NCBI RefSeq assembly: GCF_011808225.1
Contig: NZ_SOYS01000001.1
Span: forward strand, 818,924 to 882,923
Length of the DNA: 64,000 nt
DNA from: Cedecea colo
GTDB lineage: Bacteria > Pseudomonadota > Gammaproteobacteria > Enterobacterales > Enterobacteriaceae
Direction of reading: 5' to 3'
The translations under genes were made by a program, and so were the position numbers. Positions within the stretch are counted from its first letter, which is position 1, and each line of letters begins with the position of its first letter. The notes below the pieces were generated by a model, which was given only the letters and a program-made list of their open reading frames with translations, did not search any database and had not been told where the DNA came from. Shown piece by piece: positions 19,264 to 28,668 of this stretch.

Positions 19264-19403
19264 CAGACCGATGGCAAACTCTCAACCAACACGGGTTGAA
19301 CGTCTACCACCGGATAAAAAATAAGCAAAACCAACAGATTGATTTTCGGCTAATCAACACAAAGAAGGTTAAACCACGCTTTTTCTTTCTGTGTCAGCAA
19401 ACT
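19264..19403 (+). repeat. Terminator-associated repeat, copy B
   Basis: A 140-nt copy of the same element as at 61187-61326, more diverged (roughly 80% by eye). It starts CAGACCGATGGCAAACTC and ends GTGTCAGCAAACT. The CAACC/GGTTG and AAAxCAA/TTGATTTT hairpins are kept, and the third stem is partly disturbed. It lies between two terminator copies in the mepH-ynhF gap, the place where E. coli has sodB and ydhP. Confidence 0.8.
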
Positions 19404-19429
19404 AAAAGGGCCGCGATTGCGCCCCTTTT
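19404..19429. terminator. mepH/ynhF terminator hairpin, copy 2
   Basis: AAAAGGG-CCGC and GCG-CCCCTTTT arms, a drifted copy of the hairpin at 19240. It ends 2 nt before the ynhF stop codon and would serve as the ynhF terminator on the minus strand. Confidence 0.6.
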
Positions 19430-19431
19430 AA

Positions 19432-19521
19432 TCAGTGCATTACTGCTGTTAAAGCACCTGCGACAATCAGGCTCAGAACAACGATTGTTGTAACAACGGA
19501 AAATTTCAGATCGGTACTCAT
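19432..19521 (-). CDS. ynhF: Small membrane protein YnhF (29 aa)
   Basis: A very small hydrophobic inner-membrane protein, starting MSTDLKFSVVTTIVVL and ending in MH, 29 residues as in E. coli YnhF. ATG at 19521 has GGAGATTTGCG upstream. Residues 8-27 form one membrane helix. The function is unknown; E. coli YnhF is a known stress-related small protein. It sits upstream of purR on the other strand, as in E. coli. Confidence 0.9.
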   Translation of the reverse strand: MSTDLKFSVVTTIVVLSLIVAGALTAVMH

Positions 19522-19756
19522 CGCAAATCTCCTTAAAATTACCTTACAAAGAGTATGTGCGGGTGATTTTCCCACAATCGGAAGCAAAAATCCTCCTGGA
19601 TTTATGATGATATTGGTTTTCCCTCTTCCACTTTGCGAAAAGATAAGCCAAAATCCCTCGCTAATTTACTGCGTATCATCAATTCAACGCCCTCCTCCCG
19701 TTTTATGTCGCATTCCCGACATGCAGCAGCCCAAGAGTTGCCCCAGGAGTTAGCGA

Positions 19757-19772
19757 ACGCAAACGTTTAACA
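19757..19772. promoter_or_regulatory. PUR box upstream of purR
   Basis: ACGCAAACGTTTAACA matches the PurR operator (ACGCAAACGTTTNCNT) in its conserved 12 bases. It lies 45 nt ahead of purR, consistent with the known autorepression by PurR with hypoxanthine or guanine. Confidence 0.75.
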
Positions 19773-19816
19773 GACGAATTATCAGGAGCTTACAATATGG
19801 CCTGGAGTGACATCTA

Positions 19817-20842
19817 ATGGCAACAATCAAGGACGTGGCGAAGCGCGCAAACGTTTCCACTACAACCGTGTCACATGTTATTAACAAAACCCGCTTTGTG
19901 GCAGAAGAAACCCGTAACGCGGTCTGGGCGGCGATCAAAGAATTACACTATTCGCCAAGCGCCGTTGCGCGCAGCCTGAAAGTTAATCACACCAAAACGA
20001 TTGGCCTGCTTGCCACTTCCAGCGAAGCGCCCTATTTCGCCGAAATTATCGAAGCGGTAGAAAACAGCTGCTTTGAAAAGGGCTATACCCTTATTCTTGC
20101 CAACGCGCATAACAACCTTGAGAAGCAGCGGGCCTATTTGTCGATGATGGCGCAAAAGCGCGTCGACGGGCTGCTGGTTATGTGTTCCGAATACCCGGAC
20201 ACGCTGCTGGCCATGCTGGAAGAATATCGTCATATTCCGATGGTGGTGATGGACTGGGGCGAGGCACGAGCGGACTTCACCGATTCAGTGATAGATAACG
20301 CTTTTCGCGGCGGATACCTCGCCGGGCGCTATCTGATTGAACGCGGGCATCGCGAAATCGGCGCAATTCCCGGGCAAATGGAACGCAATACCGGTGGTGG
20401 TCGCCACGCAGGCTTTATGCAGGCGCTGGAAGAAGCGAAGATTACCATCGCGGAAAACTGGATTGTGCAGGGTGATTTCGAGCCGGAATCCGGCTACCGC
20501 GCCATGCAACAGATTCTGAACCAGCCGCACCGCCCAACCGCGGTCTTCTGCGGCGGGGATATCATGGCGATGGGCGCGATTTGCGCAGCGGATGAGATGG
20601 GCCTGCGGGTGCCGCAGGATATCTCTATTATCGGCTATGACAACGTGCGCAACGCCCGCTACTTCTCGCCTGCGCTGACCACCATTCACCAGCCGAAAGA
20701 CTCGCTGGGTGAAACCGCGTTTAGCATGCTGCTCGACCGCATCGTCAATAAGCGTGAAGAGTCGCAGACCATTGAAGTGCATCCGCGCCTGATTGAGCGT
20801 CGTTCAGTGGCTGACGGTCCGTTCCGCGACTACCGCCGCTAA
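19817..20842 (+). CDS. purR: Purine repressor PurR
   Basis: LacI-family repressor of purine biosynthesis that uses hypoxanthine or guanine as co-repressor. It is 341 residues, the E. coli length. The HTH and hinge helix ([20 protein letters not shown] through [14 protein letters not shown], residues 3-60) and periplasmic-binding-protein-like core are intact. The 3' end overlaps the stop codon of the convergent gene punR by 4 nt. Confidence 0.97.
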   Translation: MATIKDVAKRANVSTTTVSHVINKTRFVAEETRNAVWAAIKELHYSPSAVARSLKVNHTKTIGLLATSSEAPYFAEIIEAVENSCFEKGYTLILANAHNNLEKQRAYLSMMAQKRVDGLLVMCSEYPDTLLAMLEEYRHIPMVVMDWGEARADFTDSVIDNAFRGGYLAGRYLIERGHREIGAIPGQMERNTGGGRHAGFMQALEEAKITIAENWIVQGDFEPESGYRAMQQILNQPHRPTAVFCGGDIMAMGAICAADEMGLRVPQDISIIGYDNVRNARYFSPALTTIHQPKDSLGETAFSMLLDRIVNKREESQTIEVHPRLIERRSVADGPFRDYRR

Positions 20843-21777
20843 TGGTTATCCCGAGCCTGAAGTTCATTTTCAGGCTCTCTTAACCACTCCTGATTCATCG
20901 TCTCGCTATCCCCCAGATATTCCAGCAGCCAGCTTAACGCCGGTGAAGCATCGTTTTGCCGCCACGTCAGGCAGCAGGCCGCGTCCGGGAACGGGTTTTC
21001 CAGCGTCAGTTCATGCCATGCGCCGCGCTCAAGCCAGGGTCTGGCAATGTGCGAAGGCACCATGCCTATGCACAATCCCGCACTCAGGCAATCCGCGGCT
21101 GACCGCCAGTCCGGCACCACCACGCGATGCTGATTATCCAGCAGCCAGGTAATACGTTTAGGCAGCGAGCGGGACGTATCTTCCAGCACCAGCGAAGGCC
21201 AGGCGCGTAACTCGTCATCGCTAAGCGCCTCCGCACGTTGCGCAAGCGGGTGCGCGGCGGTGACAACACAACGCCAGCTCAGCACGCCCATATCGCGAAA
21301 CGCATAGCGCCCGCCAACGGGAATGGCCTGCGTGGCCCCAATCGCCACCTCCACTCGTCCATCCGCCAGCGCATCCCACACGCCATTAAAAACTTCCTGA
21401 AAAATGTGCAGTTCGATATCCGGGAAATGACGATAGAAGTCCAGCACCAGCTGCCGGGTTCGCTCAGGCTTAACGATGTTATCGACGGCGATCGCCAGAT
21501 GCCCGCGCCACCCGTTTGCTATCTGCTGGCACCGTTGCCGTGTCGTCATCATTTTTTTGATAACAGAACGGCCCTCTTTTAAAAAGAGGGCTCCGGCTGG
21601 CGTTAACTCTACGTCTCTGTGGCGGCGTTCAAACAGCGGAACCGCCAGCCAGTCTTCAAGCTGCCGCACCGTATAGCTGATGGCGGAAGGAACCCGGTGC
21701 AGCTCCTGAGCCGCGCCGCTGAAACTCCCGTTGCGCGCCACCGCATCTATGACTTCCAGCGAATATTCGGACCACAT
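20839..21777 (-). CDS. punR: LysR-family regulator PunR (YdhB)
   Basis: LysR-type activator of the adjacent purine-nucleoside transporter gene in E. coli. It is 312 residues with an N-terminal winged HTH ([20 protein letters not shown] onward, residues 5-65) and a type 2 periplasmic-binding-like effector domain. It is divergent from punC and convergent with purR, the same arrangement as in E. coli. Confidence 0.93.
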   Translation of the reverse strand: MWSEYSLEVIDAVARNGSFSGAAQELHRVPSAISYTVRQLEDWLAVPLFERRHRDVELTPAGALFLKEGRSVIKKMMTTRQRCQQIANGWRGHLAIAVDNIVKPERTRQLVLDFYRHFPDIELHIFQEVFNGVWDALADGRVEVAIGATQAIPVGGRYAFRDMGVLSWRCVVTAAHPLAQRAEALSDDELRAWPSLVLEDTSRSLPKRITWLLDNQHRVVVPDWRSAADCLSAGLCIGMVPSHIARPWLERGAWHELTLENPFPDAACCLTWRQNDASPALSWLLEYLGDSETMNQEWLREPENELQARDNH

Positions 21778-21891
21778 ATTTCTGCCTGCAAAAATTTTGA
21801 ATGCAATCTACAAATATTAGCGTTTCACAAGCCATTTTGCACTCCGTACACTCTCGCCGCTGTAAACCTGCAAATAAATCAAGAGATAACT

Positions 21892-23094
21892 ATGCAACCA
21901 TCAAAAGGATTCCTTATCTGGCTGGCCGGCCTTAGCGTGCTGGGTTTCCTCGCCACCGATATGTATTTGCCGGCTTTCGCTGCTATTCAGCAGGATTTAA
22001 ACACCGAGGCCTCCGCCGTCAGCGCAAGCCTTAGCCTGTTCCTCGCCGGTTTCGCCTTTGCACAGCTGATGTGGGGGCCGATGTCCGATCGTTTTGGACG
22101 TAAACCGGTGCTGTTGGCTGGATTAAGCATTTTCGCGGTAAGCTGCATCGGTATGCTATGGGTTGAAAGCGCGACGGCGCTGCTCGTGCTGCGTTTCATT
22201 CAGGCGGTGGGCGTCTGTTCTGCGGCGGTAAGCTGGCAGGCTCTGGTTACGGATTACTATCCGGCAAGTCGTGCAAACCGAATCTTTGCGACGATTATGC
22301 CGCTGGTGGGGCTTTCCCCGGCGCTGGCTCCCCTGCTGGGTAGCTGGATCCTCAGCCATTTCGACTGGCAGGCTATTTTCGTCACGCTTTTCCTCATTAC
22401 CCTGCTTCTGATGGTGCCAACGCTGCGCCTGAAACCACGCACTCAGCATTACCCACAAGCTGATGATAACCGGGTCAGCTTCCTGTCTCTGCTGCGCTCA
22501 CGCGTTTATAGCGGCAACGTACTGATTTATGCCGCCTGCTCGGCAAGCTTCTTCGCCTGGCTTACCGGTTCGCCGTTTATCCTCAATGCAATGGGCTACA
22601 GCCCAGCCGCCATTGGCCTGAGCTATATGCCACAAACCATCGCCTTCCTGATTGGTGGCTATGGTTGCCGCAGCGCGCTGCAAAAATGGCAGGGTAAACA
22701 GATGCTGCCCTGGCTGCTGGCGCTCTACACGCTAAGCATTTTCGGTACCTGGGCTGTGGCAATCAGCGGACATGCAAACCTGACGCTGCTGCTTATTCCT
22801 TTCTGCCTGATGGCGATGGCGAACGGCGCAATTTACCCGATTGTGGTTGCCGCTGCTCTGCTGCCCTTCCCGCAGGCGACCGGTAAAGCCGCTGCGCTGC
22901 AAAACACGCTGCAGCTTGGTCTGTGCTTCTTTGCAAGCCTGCTGGTTTCATGGCTTGTCGCCACACCGCTGCTCACCACCACCAGCGTAATGTTAGCCAC
23001 CGTTGTACTGGCAATGCTGGGGTATCGGCTTCAGCGTCGCAACGGCACGCAGGCAGGGCAAACGGGGGAAACGTCTTCTTCGTCACTACCCTAA
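21892..23094 (+). CDS. punC: MFS purine-nucleoside transporter PunC (YdhC)
   Basis: Inner-membrane major-facilitator transporter of the Bcr/CflA group; the E. coli protein imports adenosine and inosine. The start is ATG at 21892, giving 400 residues (E. coli 403); an open frame further upstream lies inside punR and is not used. The first helix is [20 protein letters not shown] and the MFS loop 2-3 motif appears as [14 protein letters not shown]. There are about 12 hydrophobic segments. Confidence 0.93.
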   Translation: MQPSKGFLIWLAGLSVLGFLATDMYLPAFAAIQQDLNTEASAVSASLSLFLAGFAFAQLMWGPMSDRFGRKPVLLAGLSIFAVSCIGMLWVESATALLVLRFIQAVGVCSAAVSWQALVTDYYPASRANRIFATIMPLVGLSPALAPLLGSWILSHFDWQAIFVTLFLITLLLMVPTLRLKPRTQHYPQADDNRVSFLSLLRSRVYSGNVLIYAACSASFFAWLTGSPFILNAMGYSPAAIGLSYMPQTIAFLIGGYGCRSALQKWQGKQMLPWLLALYTLSIFGTWAVAISGHANLTLLLIPFCLMAMANGAIYPIVVAAALLPFPQATGKAAALQNTLQLGLCFFASLLVSWLVATPLLTTTSVMLATVVLAMLGYRLQRRNGTQAGQTGETSSSSLP

Positions 23095-23214
23095 ATCTGT
23101 CGATAATGTTAAAAAAACGTAATTAGTCTGCTAACAATAAAGCATTGAATCATCAGATTCACAGGCATATACTCGTCAGCGGCTCGATTAATATCACTAT
23201 AATGAATGTGTTAC

Positions 23215-23239
23215 CGGGAGCCTCTGCGCTCCCGTTTTT
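23215..23239 (+). terminator. Terminator between punC and cfa
   Basis: CGGGAG and CTCCCG pair around CCTCTGCG, followed by TTTTT. It separates punC from the cfa leader. The remaining 150 nt up to cfa contain the leader (TTTTCCGTGTGATTTCTCAC near 23309), the region where E. coli cfa mRNA pairs with regulatory RNAs; the pairing was not worked out here. Confidence 0.65.
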
Positions 23240-23388
23240 ATCTGGATCGTCATTTTTGCGGGCGTTAGCCCTTTCCTCTGTTCTGCGCCGGATATCAGGC
23301 ATGCGGATTTTTCCGTGTGATTTCTCACATACCGCAAAATAGCGTCTACGCTGTTTTAAGGTTCTGGTCACTCAGTGATGGAGAAGCT

Positions 23389-24537
23389 ATGAGTTCATCG
23401 TGTATAGAAGAAGTCAGCATACGAGATAATGAATGGTATCGTATCGCGAACGAAATGCTCACCCGGGCGGGGATTACCGTTAACGGCCCTCACCCTTTTG
23501 ATATTCAGGTGAAGCACCCCGATTTTTTTAAACGCGTTCTGCAGGAAGGCTCGCTGGGTCTCGGCGAAAGCTTTATGGACGGGTGGTGGGATTGCGAACG
23601 TCTGGATATCTTTTTCAACAAAGTTATTCGTGCCGGGCTGGAAAAACAGCTCCCGCATCATTTAAAAGACACACTTCGTATCGCGGCCGCCCGGCTCGTT
23701 AATCTGCAAAGCAAAAAACGCGCCTGGATTGTGGGTAAAGAACATTACGACCTCGGTAACGATCTGTTCAGCCGTATGCTGGACGAGCATATGCAGTACT
23801 CCTGCGGTTACTGGAAAGACGCGACCACGCTCGGCGAAGCGCAGGAAGCAAAGCTCAGGATGATCTGCGATAAGCTGCATATGGAGCCGGGCATGACCCT
23901 GCTTGATATCGGCTGCGGCTGGGGCGGGCTTGCTGCCTACGCCGCGCGTAATTATGGCGTCTCCGTGCACGGCGTCACTATATCTGCCGAGCAGCAGAAA
24001 ATGGCCCAGGAACGCTGCACGGGGCTGGATGCCACCATTCTGCTACAGGATTACCGCGATTTAGATATGCAGTTTGACCGCATCGTTTCGGTTGGCATGT
24101 TCGAACACGTCGGCCCGAAAAACTACGCCACCTATTTTGACGTGGCCGACCGCAACCTGAAGCCGGACGGTATTTTCCTCCTGCATACCATCGGCTCGAA
24201 TAAAACCGATAACAACGTGGACCCGTGGATAGATAAGTACATCTTCCCCAACGGTTGCCTGCCTTCCATTCGGCAGATTGCCGACGCCAGTGAGAGCCAT
24301 TTCGTGATGGAGGACTGGCACAATTTTGGTGCCGATTACGACAAAACGCTGATGGCCTGGCACGAACGTTTCCTCGCCTGCTGGCCGGAGATTGCCGACA
24401 ACTACTCCGAGCGTTTCAGACGCATGTTCAGTTATTATCTCAATGCCTGTGCCGGGGCGTTTCGCGCTCGCGATATTCAGCTCTGGCAGGTTGTCTTTAG
24501 CCGCGGCGTTGAAAACGGCCTGCGCGTTCCTCGCTAA
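23389..24537 (+). CDS. cfa: Cyclopropane-fatty-acyl-phospholipid synthase Cfa
   Basis: SAM-dependent enzyme that converts cis-unsaturated acyl chains of membrane phospholipids to cyclopropane chains in stationary phase and acid stress. It is 382 residues from ATG at 23389, identical in length to E. coli, with GGAG 6 nt upstream. The N-terminal lipid-binding domain is followed by the Rossmann SAM site LDIGCGWGGLAAYAA and catalytic-site segments VGMFEHVG and YYLNACAGAFRA. Known control by sigma-S fits the stress content of the wider window. Confidence 0.97.
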   Translation: MSSSCIEEVSIRDNEWYRIANEMLTRAGITVNGPHPFDIQVKHPDFFKRVLQEGSLGLGESFMDGWWDCERLDIFFNKVIRAGLEKQLPHHLKDTLRIAAARLVNLQSKKRAWIVGKEHYDLGNDLFSRMLDEHMQYSCGYWKDATTLGEAQEAKLRMICDKLHMEPGMTLLDIGCGWGGLAAYAARNYGVSVHGVTISAEQQKMAQERCTGLDATILLQDYRDLDMQFDRIVSVGMFEHVGPKNYATYFDVADRNLKPDGIFLLHTIGSNKTDNNVDPWIDKYIFPNGCLPSIRQIADASESHFVMEDWHNFGADYDKTLMAWHERFLACWPEIADNYSERFRRMFSYYLNACAGAFRARDIQLWQVVFSRGVENGLRVPR

Positions 24538-24541
24538 TGTT

Positions 24542-24566
24542 GTTATCCCGGCTAAGCCGGGATAAC
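24542..24566 (+). terminator. Terminator after cfa
   Basis: GTTATCCCGGC and GCCGGGATAAC are perfect 11-bp arms around TAA, 4 nt after the cfa stop; the T-run is interrupted (AACGCC). Confidence 0.6.
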
Positions 24567-24674
24567 AACGCCTTCTCTTTTTTCGTGCCCGCTGAAAAAA
24601 AGGCGATCTCCTTCACGTTTCAGGCTGACTTCACGTCACGATTTTGATCTCGTTAACAGTTTTTACTTTTGCTC

Positions 24675-24690
24675 TGGAAACCGGTTTCCA
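24675..24690. promoter_or_regulatory. LacI-type operator of the beta-glucoside operon
   Basis: TGGAAACCGGTTTCCA is a perfect 16-bp palindrome with the central CG typical of LacI/GalR operators. It lies 51 nt before the first gene of the operon, whose third gene encodes a LacI-type regulator. Confidence 0.75.
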
Positions 24691-24740
24691 TATTGTTTCA
24701 TAATTAGCTTACATTTCGGAACAACAGCAAGGATATCGCC

Positions 24741-26060
24741 ATGAGCATGTACCAAAAAATGGTCAATGTGATTGAGCAAAAAGTAACGCCAATAGCGGGC
24801 ACGATGGGTTCTCAGCGCCATGTTATCGCCATCCGTGACGGGTTTATCGCCGCCCTGCCGTTTATGATTATCGGTTCTTTCATGCTGGTTTTTATTTTCC
24901 CACCGTTTTCACCGGACAGCAGCTGGGGTTTTGCCCGCGCGTGGCTCAGCTTTTCCCAGACCTGGCGCGAACAGCTGATGCTGCCGTTTAACCTCAGCAT
25001 GGGCGTGATGACGTTCTTTATCTCGGTCGGCATTGGGGCAAGCCTTGGCAAGCATTACAAGCTCGACCCAATTATGACCGGGCTGCTGGCCTTTATGGCC
25101 TTTCTGCTGGTGGCCGCCCCTTATAAAGACGGGCAAATCTCAACGCAGTACTTCTCCGGCCAGGGCATTTTCACCGCGCTGATCACGGCTATTTACGCCA
25201 GCGAAATGTACGCGTTTCTGCAACGCCGCAACATAACCATTCGCTTGCCCAAAGAAGTCCCCACCGGCGTTGCCCGTTCTTTTGAGATCCTGATTCCGGT
25301 AGTGGTGATTGTTTTGACGCTTCATCCGCTTAACCTGCTGATTGAGTCCACAACGGGGATGATTCTGCCTGAAGCAATCATGCATTTACTGGCGCCGCTG
25401 GTTTCCGCCTCAGATTCGTTGCCGGCCATCCTCATTTCCGTCTTTATCTGCCAGATTTTATGGTTCGCCGGTATTCATGGGGCGCTAATCGTGACCGGCA
25501 TCATGAACCCGTTCTGGATGGCGAACCTTTCCGCCAACCAGACCGCTCTGGCCGCAGGCGCTGAGCTGCCACATATTTATTTGCAGGGCTTCTGGGATCA
25601 CTATCTGCTGATTGGCGGCGTGGGTTCCACCCTGCCACTGGCCTTCCTGTTGCTGCGCAGCCGGGCCGTGCATTTACGCACCATTGGCAAAATGGGCGTG
25701 GTGCCGAGCTTCTTCAACATCAACGAACCGATTCTGTTCGGCACGCCGATTATCATGAATCCGGTGTTTTTCCTGCCGTTCACGCTGGTGCCAATGATTA
25801 ACGCCACGCTCGCCTATATCGCCACCAAACTCGGCTGGGTTGCGCAGGTCGTGTCGCTGACTCCGTGGACCACGCCTGCGCCTGTCGGCGCCTCCTGGGC
25901 CGCAAACTGGGCGGTAAGTCCCGTCATCATGTGCGTGATTTGTATGGCGATGTCGGCTGTGATGTATTATCCCTTCCTGAAGGCTTACGAGCGGACGTTA
26001 CTCAAACAGGACGAAGAGCGCAGCGCGCAGGAAAACGAAAATCCGGTTACCGTGAATTGA
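24741..26060 (+). CDS. PTS EIIC permease, cellobiose/diacetylchitobiose type
   Basis: Inner-membrane sugar channel of the lactose/cellobiose PTS family, which imports and helps phosphorylate a beta-linked disaccharide. It is 439 residues with about ten hydrophobic segments and the family's substrate-loop motifs FFNINEPILFGTPIIMNP and WFAGIHGALIVTGIM. No EIIA or EIIB domain is fused or encoded nearby, so the partner domains must come from another PTS such as ChbA/ChbB. It lies 48 nt before the GH1 gene; the pair is inserted between cfa and ribC, which are adjacent in E. coli. Confidence 0.92.
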   Translation: MSMYQKMVNVIEQKVTPIAGTMGSQRHVIAIRDGFIAALPFMIIGSFMLVFIFPPFSPDSSWGFARAWLSFSQTWREQLMLPFNLSMGVMTFFISVGIGASLGKHYKLDPIMTGLLAFMAFLLVAAPYKDGQISTQYFSGQGIFTALITAIYASEMYAFLQRRNITIRLPKEVPTGVARSFEILIPVVVIVLTLHPLNLLIESTTGMILPEAIMHLLAPLVSASDSLPAILISVFICQILWFAGIHGALIVTGIMNPFWMANLSANQTALAAGAELPHIYLQGFWDHYLLIGGVGSTLPLAFLLLRSRAVHLRTIGKMGVVPSFFNINEPILFGTPIIMNPVFFLPFTLVPMINATLAYIATKLGWVAQVVSLTPWTTPAPVGASWAANWAVSPVIMCVICMAMSAVMYYPFLKAYERTLLKQDEERSAQENENPVTVN

Positions 26061-26108
26061 ATATTTATTGCCTGCCTGCATGGCAGGCACGTCAACCAAG
26101 GAAAAAGA

Positions 26109-27500
26109 ATGAAATACGCATTTCCTGATAATTTTTGGTGGGGCAGCGCCAGTTCCGCACCGCAAACCGAAGGCGAAACGCTGGCTTTTGGCAAATCAGC
26201 TACCATCTGGGACAGGTGGTTTGCAGAGCAGCCAACGCGTTTCCATCACGGCGTCGGCCCGCAGCATACCTCCACCTTTTATCAGCACTGGAAGCAGGAT
26301 ATCGCGCTACTCAAGGAGCTGAATCACAATACCTTCCGCACCTCCATTTCCTGGGCGCGTTTAATTCCGCAGGGCCGCGGCGAAGTTAATCAGGAGGCGG
26401 TGAAGTTCTATAACCAGGTGTTTGACGAGCTGCACGCCCAGGGCATTACGCCATTTATCAACCTCTTCCATTTTGATATGCCGATGGTGATGCAGGAACG
26501 TGGCGGCTGGGAAAGCCGTGACGTTGTCACCGCCTATGCGGAATATGCACAAACCTGTTTCGAGCTGTTTGGCGACCGCGTAAAGCACTGGTTTACCTTC
26601 AACGAGCCGGTGGTGCCGGTAGAAGGCGGCTATCTGTATGACTTCCACTATCCAAACGTGGTGGACTTCAGGCGTGCGGCAACCGTGGCTTATCACACTA
26701 TGCTTGCGCACTCGCTGGCGGTGAAGGCTTACCATGAGCGTCATGACGGCGGCGAAATCGGGATTATCCTCAACTTAACGCCATCTTACCCTCGCTCGCA
26801 AAACCCGGCCGATGTGAAAGCTGCGAATATTGCGGACCTGCTGTTCAACCGCAGCTTCCTTGACCCGGCGTTGCGCGGCGAATACCCGAAAGAACTGGTG
26901 GCGCTGCTGCGGGAATATGATCAGCTGCCGGCGTGCCAGCCAGAAGATAAAGCCCTGCTCGCCTCAGGCGTGGTGGACTTGCTCGGCATCAATTACTATC
27001 AACCGCGTCGTATCAAATGTCGCGACTCACAGGTAAACCCGGACAGCCCGTTTATGCCGGAATGGTTCTTTGAAGCCTACGACATGCCGGGTCGTAAAAT
27101 GAACCCGTACCGCGGCTGGGAAATTTATGAGCAGGGTATTTACGATATCCTCACCAACCTGCGGGAGAACTATAACAACCCTCGGTGTTATATTTCTGAG
27201 AACGGCATGGGCGTGGAAAACGAACGGCGTTTCGATGAAAACGGACAGATCCAGGACGAATATCGTATTGATTTCGTCAGCGATCATCTGAAATGGCTGC
27301 ATAAAGGCATCAGCGAAGGCAGCAACTGCCTCGGCTACCATATGTGGACATTTATCGATAACTGGTCGTGGTGCAACGCCTATAAAAACCGCTATGGTTT
27401 CGTTTCGCTGGATTTAGCAACGCAAAAACGTACCATCAAGAAAAGCGGAGAATGGTTCCGTGAAACGGCAGCAAAAAACGGTTTTGATGACCAGCGTTAG
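26109..27500 (+). CDS. GH1 6-phospho-beta-glucosidase
   Basis: Cytoplasmic glycoside hydrolase that splits the imported 6-phospho-beta-disaccharide or glucoside. It is 463 residues with the GH1 N-terminal signature FPDNFWWGSASSAPQTEG, the acid/base Glu in FTFNEPVVP and the nucleophile Glu in CYISENGMG. ATG at 26109 has AAGGAAAAAG upstream. It is translated after the EIIC gene and followed by a variant terminator-repeat structure. The exact sugar (cellobiose, arbutin or another) is not determined. Confidence 0.93.
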   Translation: MKYAFPDNFWWGSASSAPQTEGETLAFGKSATIWDRWFAEQPTRFHHGVGPQHTSTFYQHWKQDIALLKELNHNTFRTSISWARLIPQGRGEVNQEAVKFYNQVFDELHAQGITPFINLFHFDMPMVMQERGGWESRDVVTAYAEYAQTCFELFGDRVKHWFTFNEPVVPVEGGYLYDFHYPNVVDFRRAATVAYHTMLAHSLAVKAYHERHDGGEIGIILNLTPSYPRSQNPADVKAANIADLLFNRSFLDPALRGEYPKELVALLREYDQLPACQPEDKALLASGVVDLLGINYYQPRRIKCRDSQVNPDSPFMPEWFFEAYDMPGRKMNPYRGWEIYEQGIYDILTNLRENYNNPRCYISENGMGVENERRFDENGQIQDEYRIDFVSDHLKWLHKGISEGSNCLGYHMWTFIDNWSWCNAYKNRYGFVSLDLATQKRTIKKSGEWFRETAAKNGFDDQR

Positions 27501-27503
27501 AAA

Positions 27504-27530
27504 AATCATGCGGGCCATTAAGGCCCGTTT
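27504..27530. terminator. Hairpin after the GH1 gene, copy 1
   Basis: AATCATGCGGGCC...GGCCCG hairpin, 3 nt after the stop codon region, ending in TTT. The same 24-base unit recurs at 27655-27683 with one change and an extra CA. Confidence 0.7.
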
Positions 27531-27654
27531 AAGATTGATGACAAACACCCGAAATGCGTGCTTTTCGGGTGTTTGGGGTAGACCAGAAGAGTTAATTCTT
27601 TGCGTTTGAAAACCCCGGCAAAGCAACTTTAACACCTGAGAGCTTTGTCAACAG
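27531..27654 (+). repeat. Terminator-associated repeat, variant copy C
   Basis: A 124-nt element flanked by two copies of the local hairpin, like copies A, B and D. The ends match theirs: AGATTGATGACAAAC on the left and GCTTTGTCAACAGAAT on the right, an imperfect inverted repeat. The interior is unrelated to the other copies. A 13-bp perfect stem is seen at 27542-27554 and 27563-27575. This is the only copy between genes in the same direction. Confidence 0.65.
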
Positions 27655-27683
27655 AATCATGCGGGCCATTACGGCCCGCATTT
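27655..27683. terminator. Hairpin copy 2, ahead of the LacI-type gene
   Basis: Second AATCATGCGGGCC...GGCCCGC hairpin followed by ATTT. It lies just before the ribosome-binding site of the LacI-type gene, so readthrough past both hairpins would be needed for co-transcription. Confidence 0.65.
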
Positions 27684-27702
27684 GGTAGTGCAGGAAATCA
27701 CT

Positions 27703-28626
27703 ATGTCGAATATCAATGATGTTGCGCGACTTGCGCAGGTCTCGAAAGCCACCGTATCCCGGGTGCTGAGCGGTAGTCGCGGCGTAAAGGAGGAAAGCCG
27801 CCAGGCCGTGCTGCGCGCCGCTGAAATCCTTAACTACAAGCCCAACGCCATCGCCCAGTCGCTCAGCAGCCAGTCTACAAACTGTATCGGGGTAATCTGC
27901 GCCACGGAACACATTCAGCAATCCACCGGTTACCTGCAGGCGCTGGAAAAACAGCTCAGTCGACACCGGAAGCATTTGCTGCTGCGCTTTGCCAACGATG
28001 ATAAAAGCCTCATGCACGCCGTTGAGGAGCTCTCTAACGGTATGTGCGACGCGCTTGTGGTGGTCGGCGCACGCTTCCCGTTGCCTGAACTTCCCGAAGA
28101 GATTGTGCTGATTGACTGCCTGAACCCATCGAGCGGCAACAGCGTACAGTGCGACCGCATCTTTGCCGCAGAAACCGCCGTGCATTATCTGTGCTCGCAG
28201 CAGCGCAGGAACATCGCGCTGGTTAATTTCCCGGGCGGTGAGGCAGCAACGCTGACCATGGACGGCTATCGCCAGGCGCTGCACAACTACGTGGTGCCGT
28301 TTAATCGGCAACTGGTCGTTGAAAACGAGCCATCGCTGCGCATTGCATTGCAAAAGCTGATTAACAGCGGCGTGAAGTTCACGGCCCTGCTGGTAACCAA
28401 CGACAGCCAGGCGCAGGAGGCGGTGATGATGCTGAATCAGTATCAGCTATCGGTGCCGGAAAAAGTAATGGTGTTCAGTCTGGATGGTTCCACCCGCCTG
28501 CCCGGCGCCAGCACTATTCCAGCCATTGAATATCCGCTGGAAAACATTGCCCGTCGCGCGGTGGAGTTATTGTTAGGCGAACGCCATAACAGCGATGTAG
28601 TGCGTGGCAGTTTGTTGATTGCCTGA
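27703..28626 (+). CDS. LacI/GalR-family repressor of the beta-glucoside operon
   Basis: DNA-binding regulator expected to repress the EIIC and GH1 genes until a sugar phosphate binds. The start is ATG at 27703 with AGGA 8 nt upstream, giving 307 residues. The N-terminal HTH and hinge are MSNINDVARLAQVSKATVSR to NAIAQSLSSQ (residues 1-58), followed by a periplasmic-binding-type core. It is somewhat shorter than typical LacI proteins but appears complete. It ends convergent with ribC. Confidence 0.88.
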   Translation: MSNINDVARLAQVSKATVSRVLSGSRGVKEESRQAVLRAAEILNYKPNAIAQSLSSQSTNCIGVICATEHIQQSTGYLQALEKQLSRHRKHLLLRFANDDKSLMHAVEELSNGMCDALVVVGARFPLPELPEEIVLIDCLNPSSGNSVQCDRIFAAETAVHYLCSQQRRNIALVNFPGGEAATLTMDGYRQALHNYVVPFNRQLVVENEPSLRIALQKLINSGVKFTALLVTNDSQAQEAVMMLNQYQLSVPEKVMVFSLDGSTRLPGASTIPAIEYPLENIARRAVELLLGERHNSDVVRGSLLIA

Positions 28627-28632
28627 TTTACA

Positions 28633-28661
28633 GGGTGGATAAGCGCGTGCGATATCCACCC
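28633..28661. terminator. Bidirectional hairpin between the LacI-type gene and ribC
   Basis: GGGTGGATA and TATCCACCC, 9-bp perfect arms around an 11-nt loop, between convergent genes. There is no clear T-run on either side. Confidence 0.5.
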
Positions 28662-28668
28662 CTTCAGG

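Noticed and set aside
27592..28353. A 253-codon minus-strand frame opposite the LacI-type gene
   Set aside because: Overlaps a clear LacI-family gene with an HTH and a good ribosome-binding site; the antisense product has no recognisable features.
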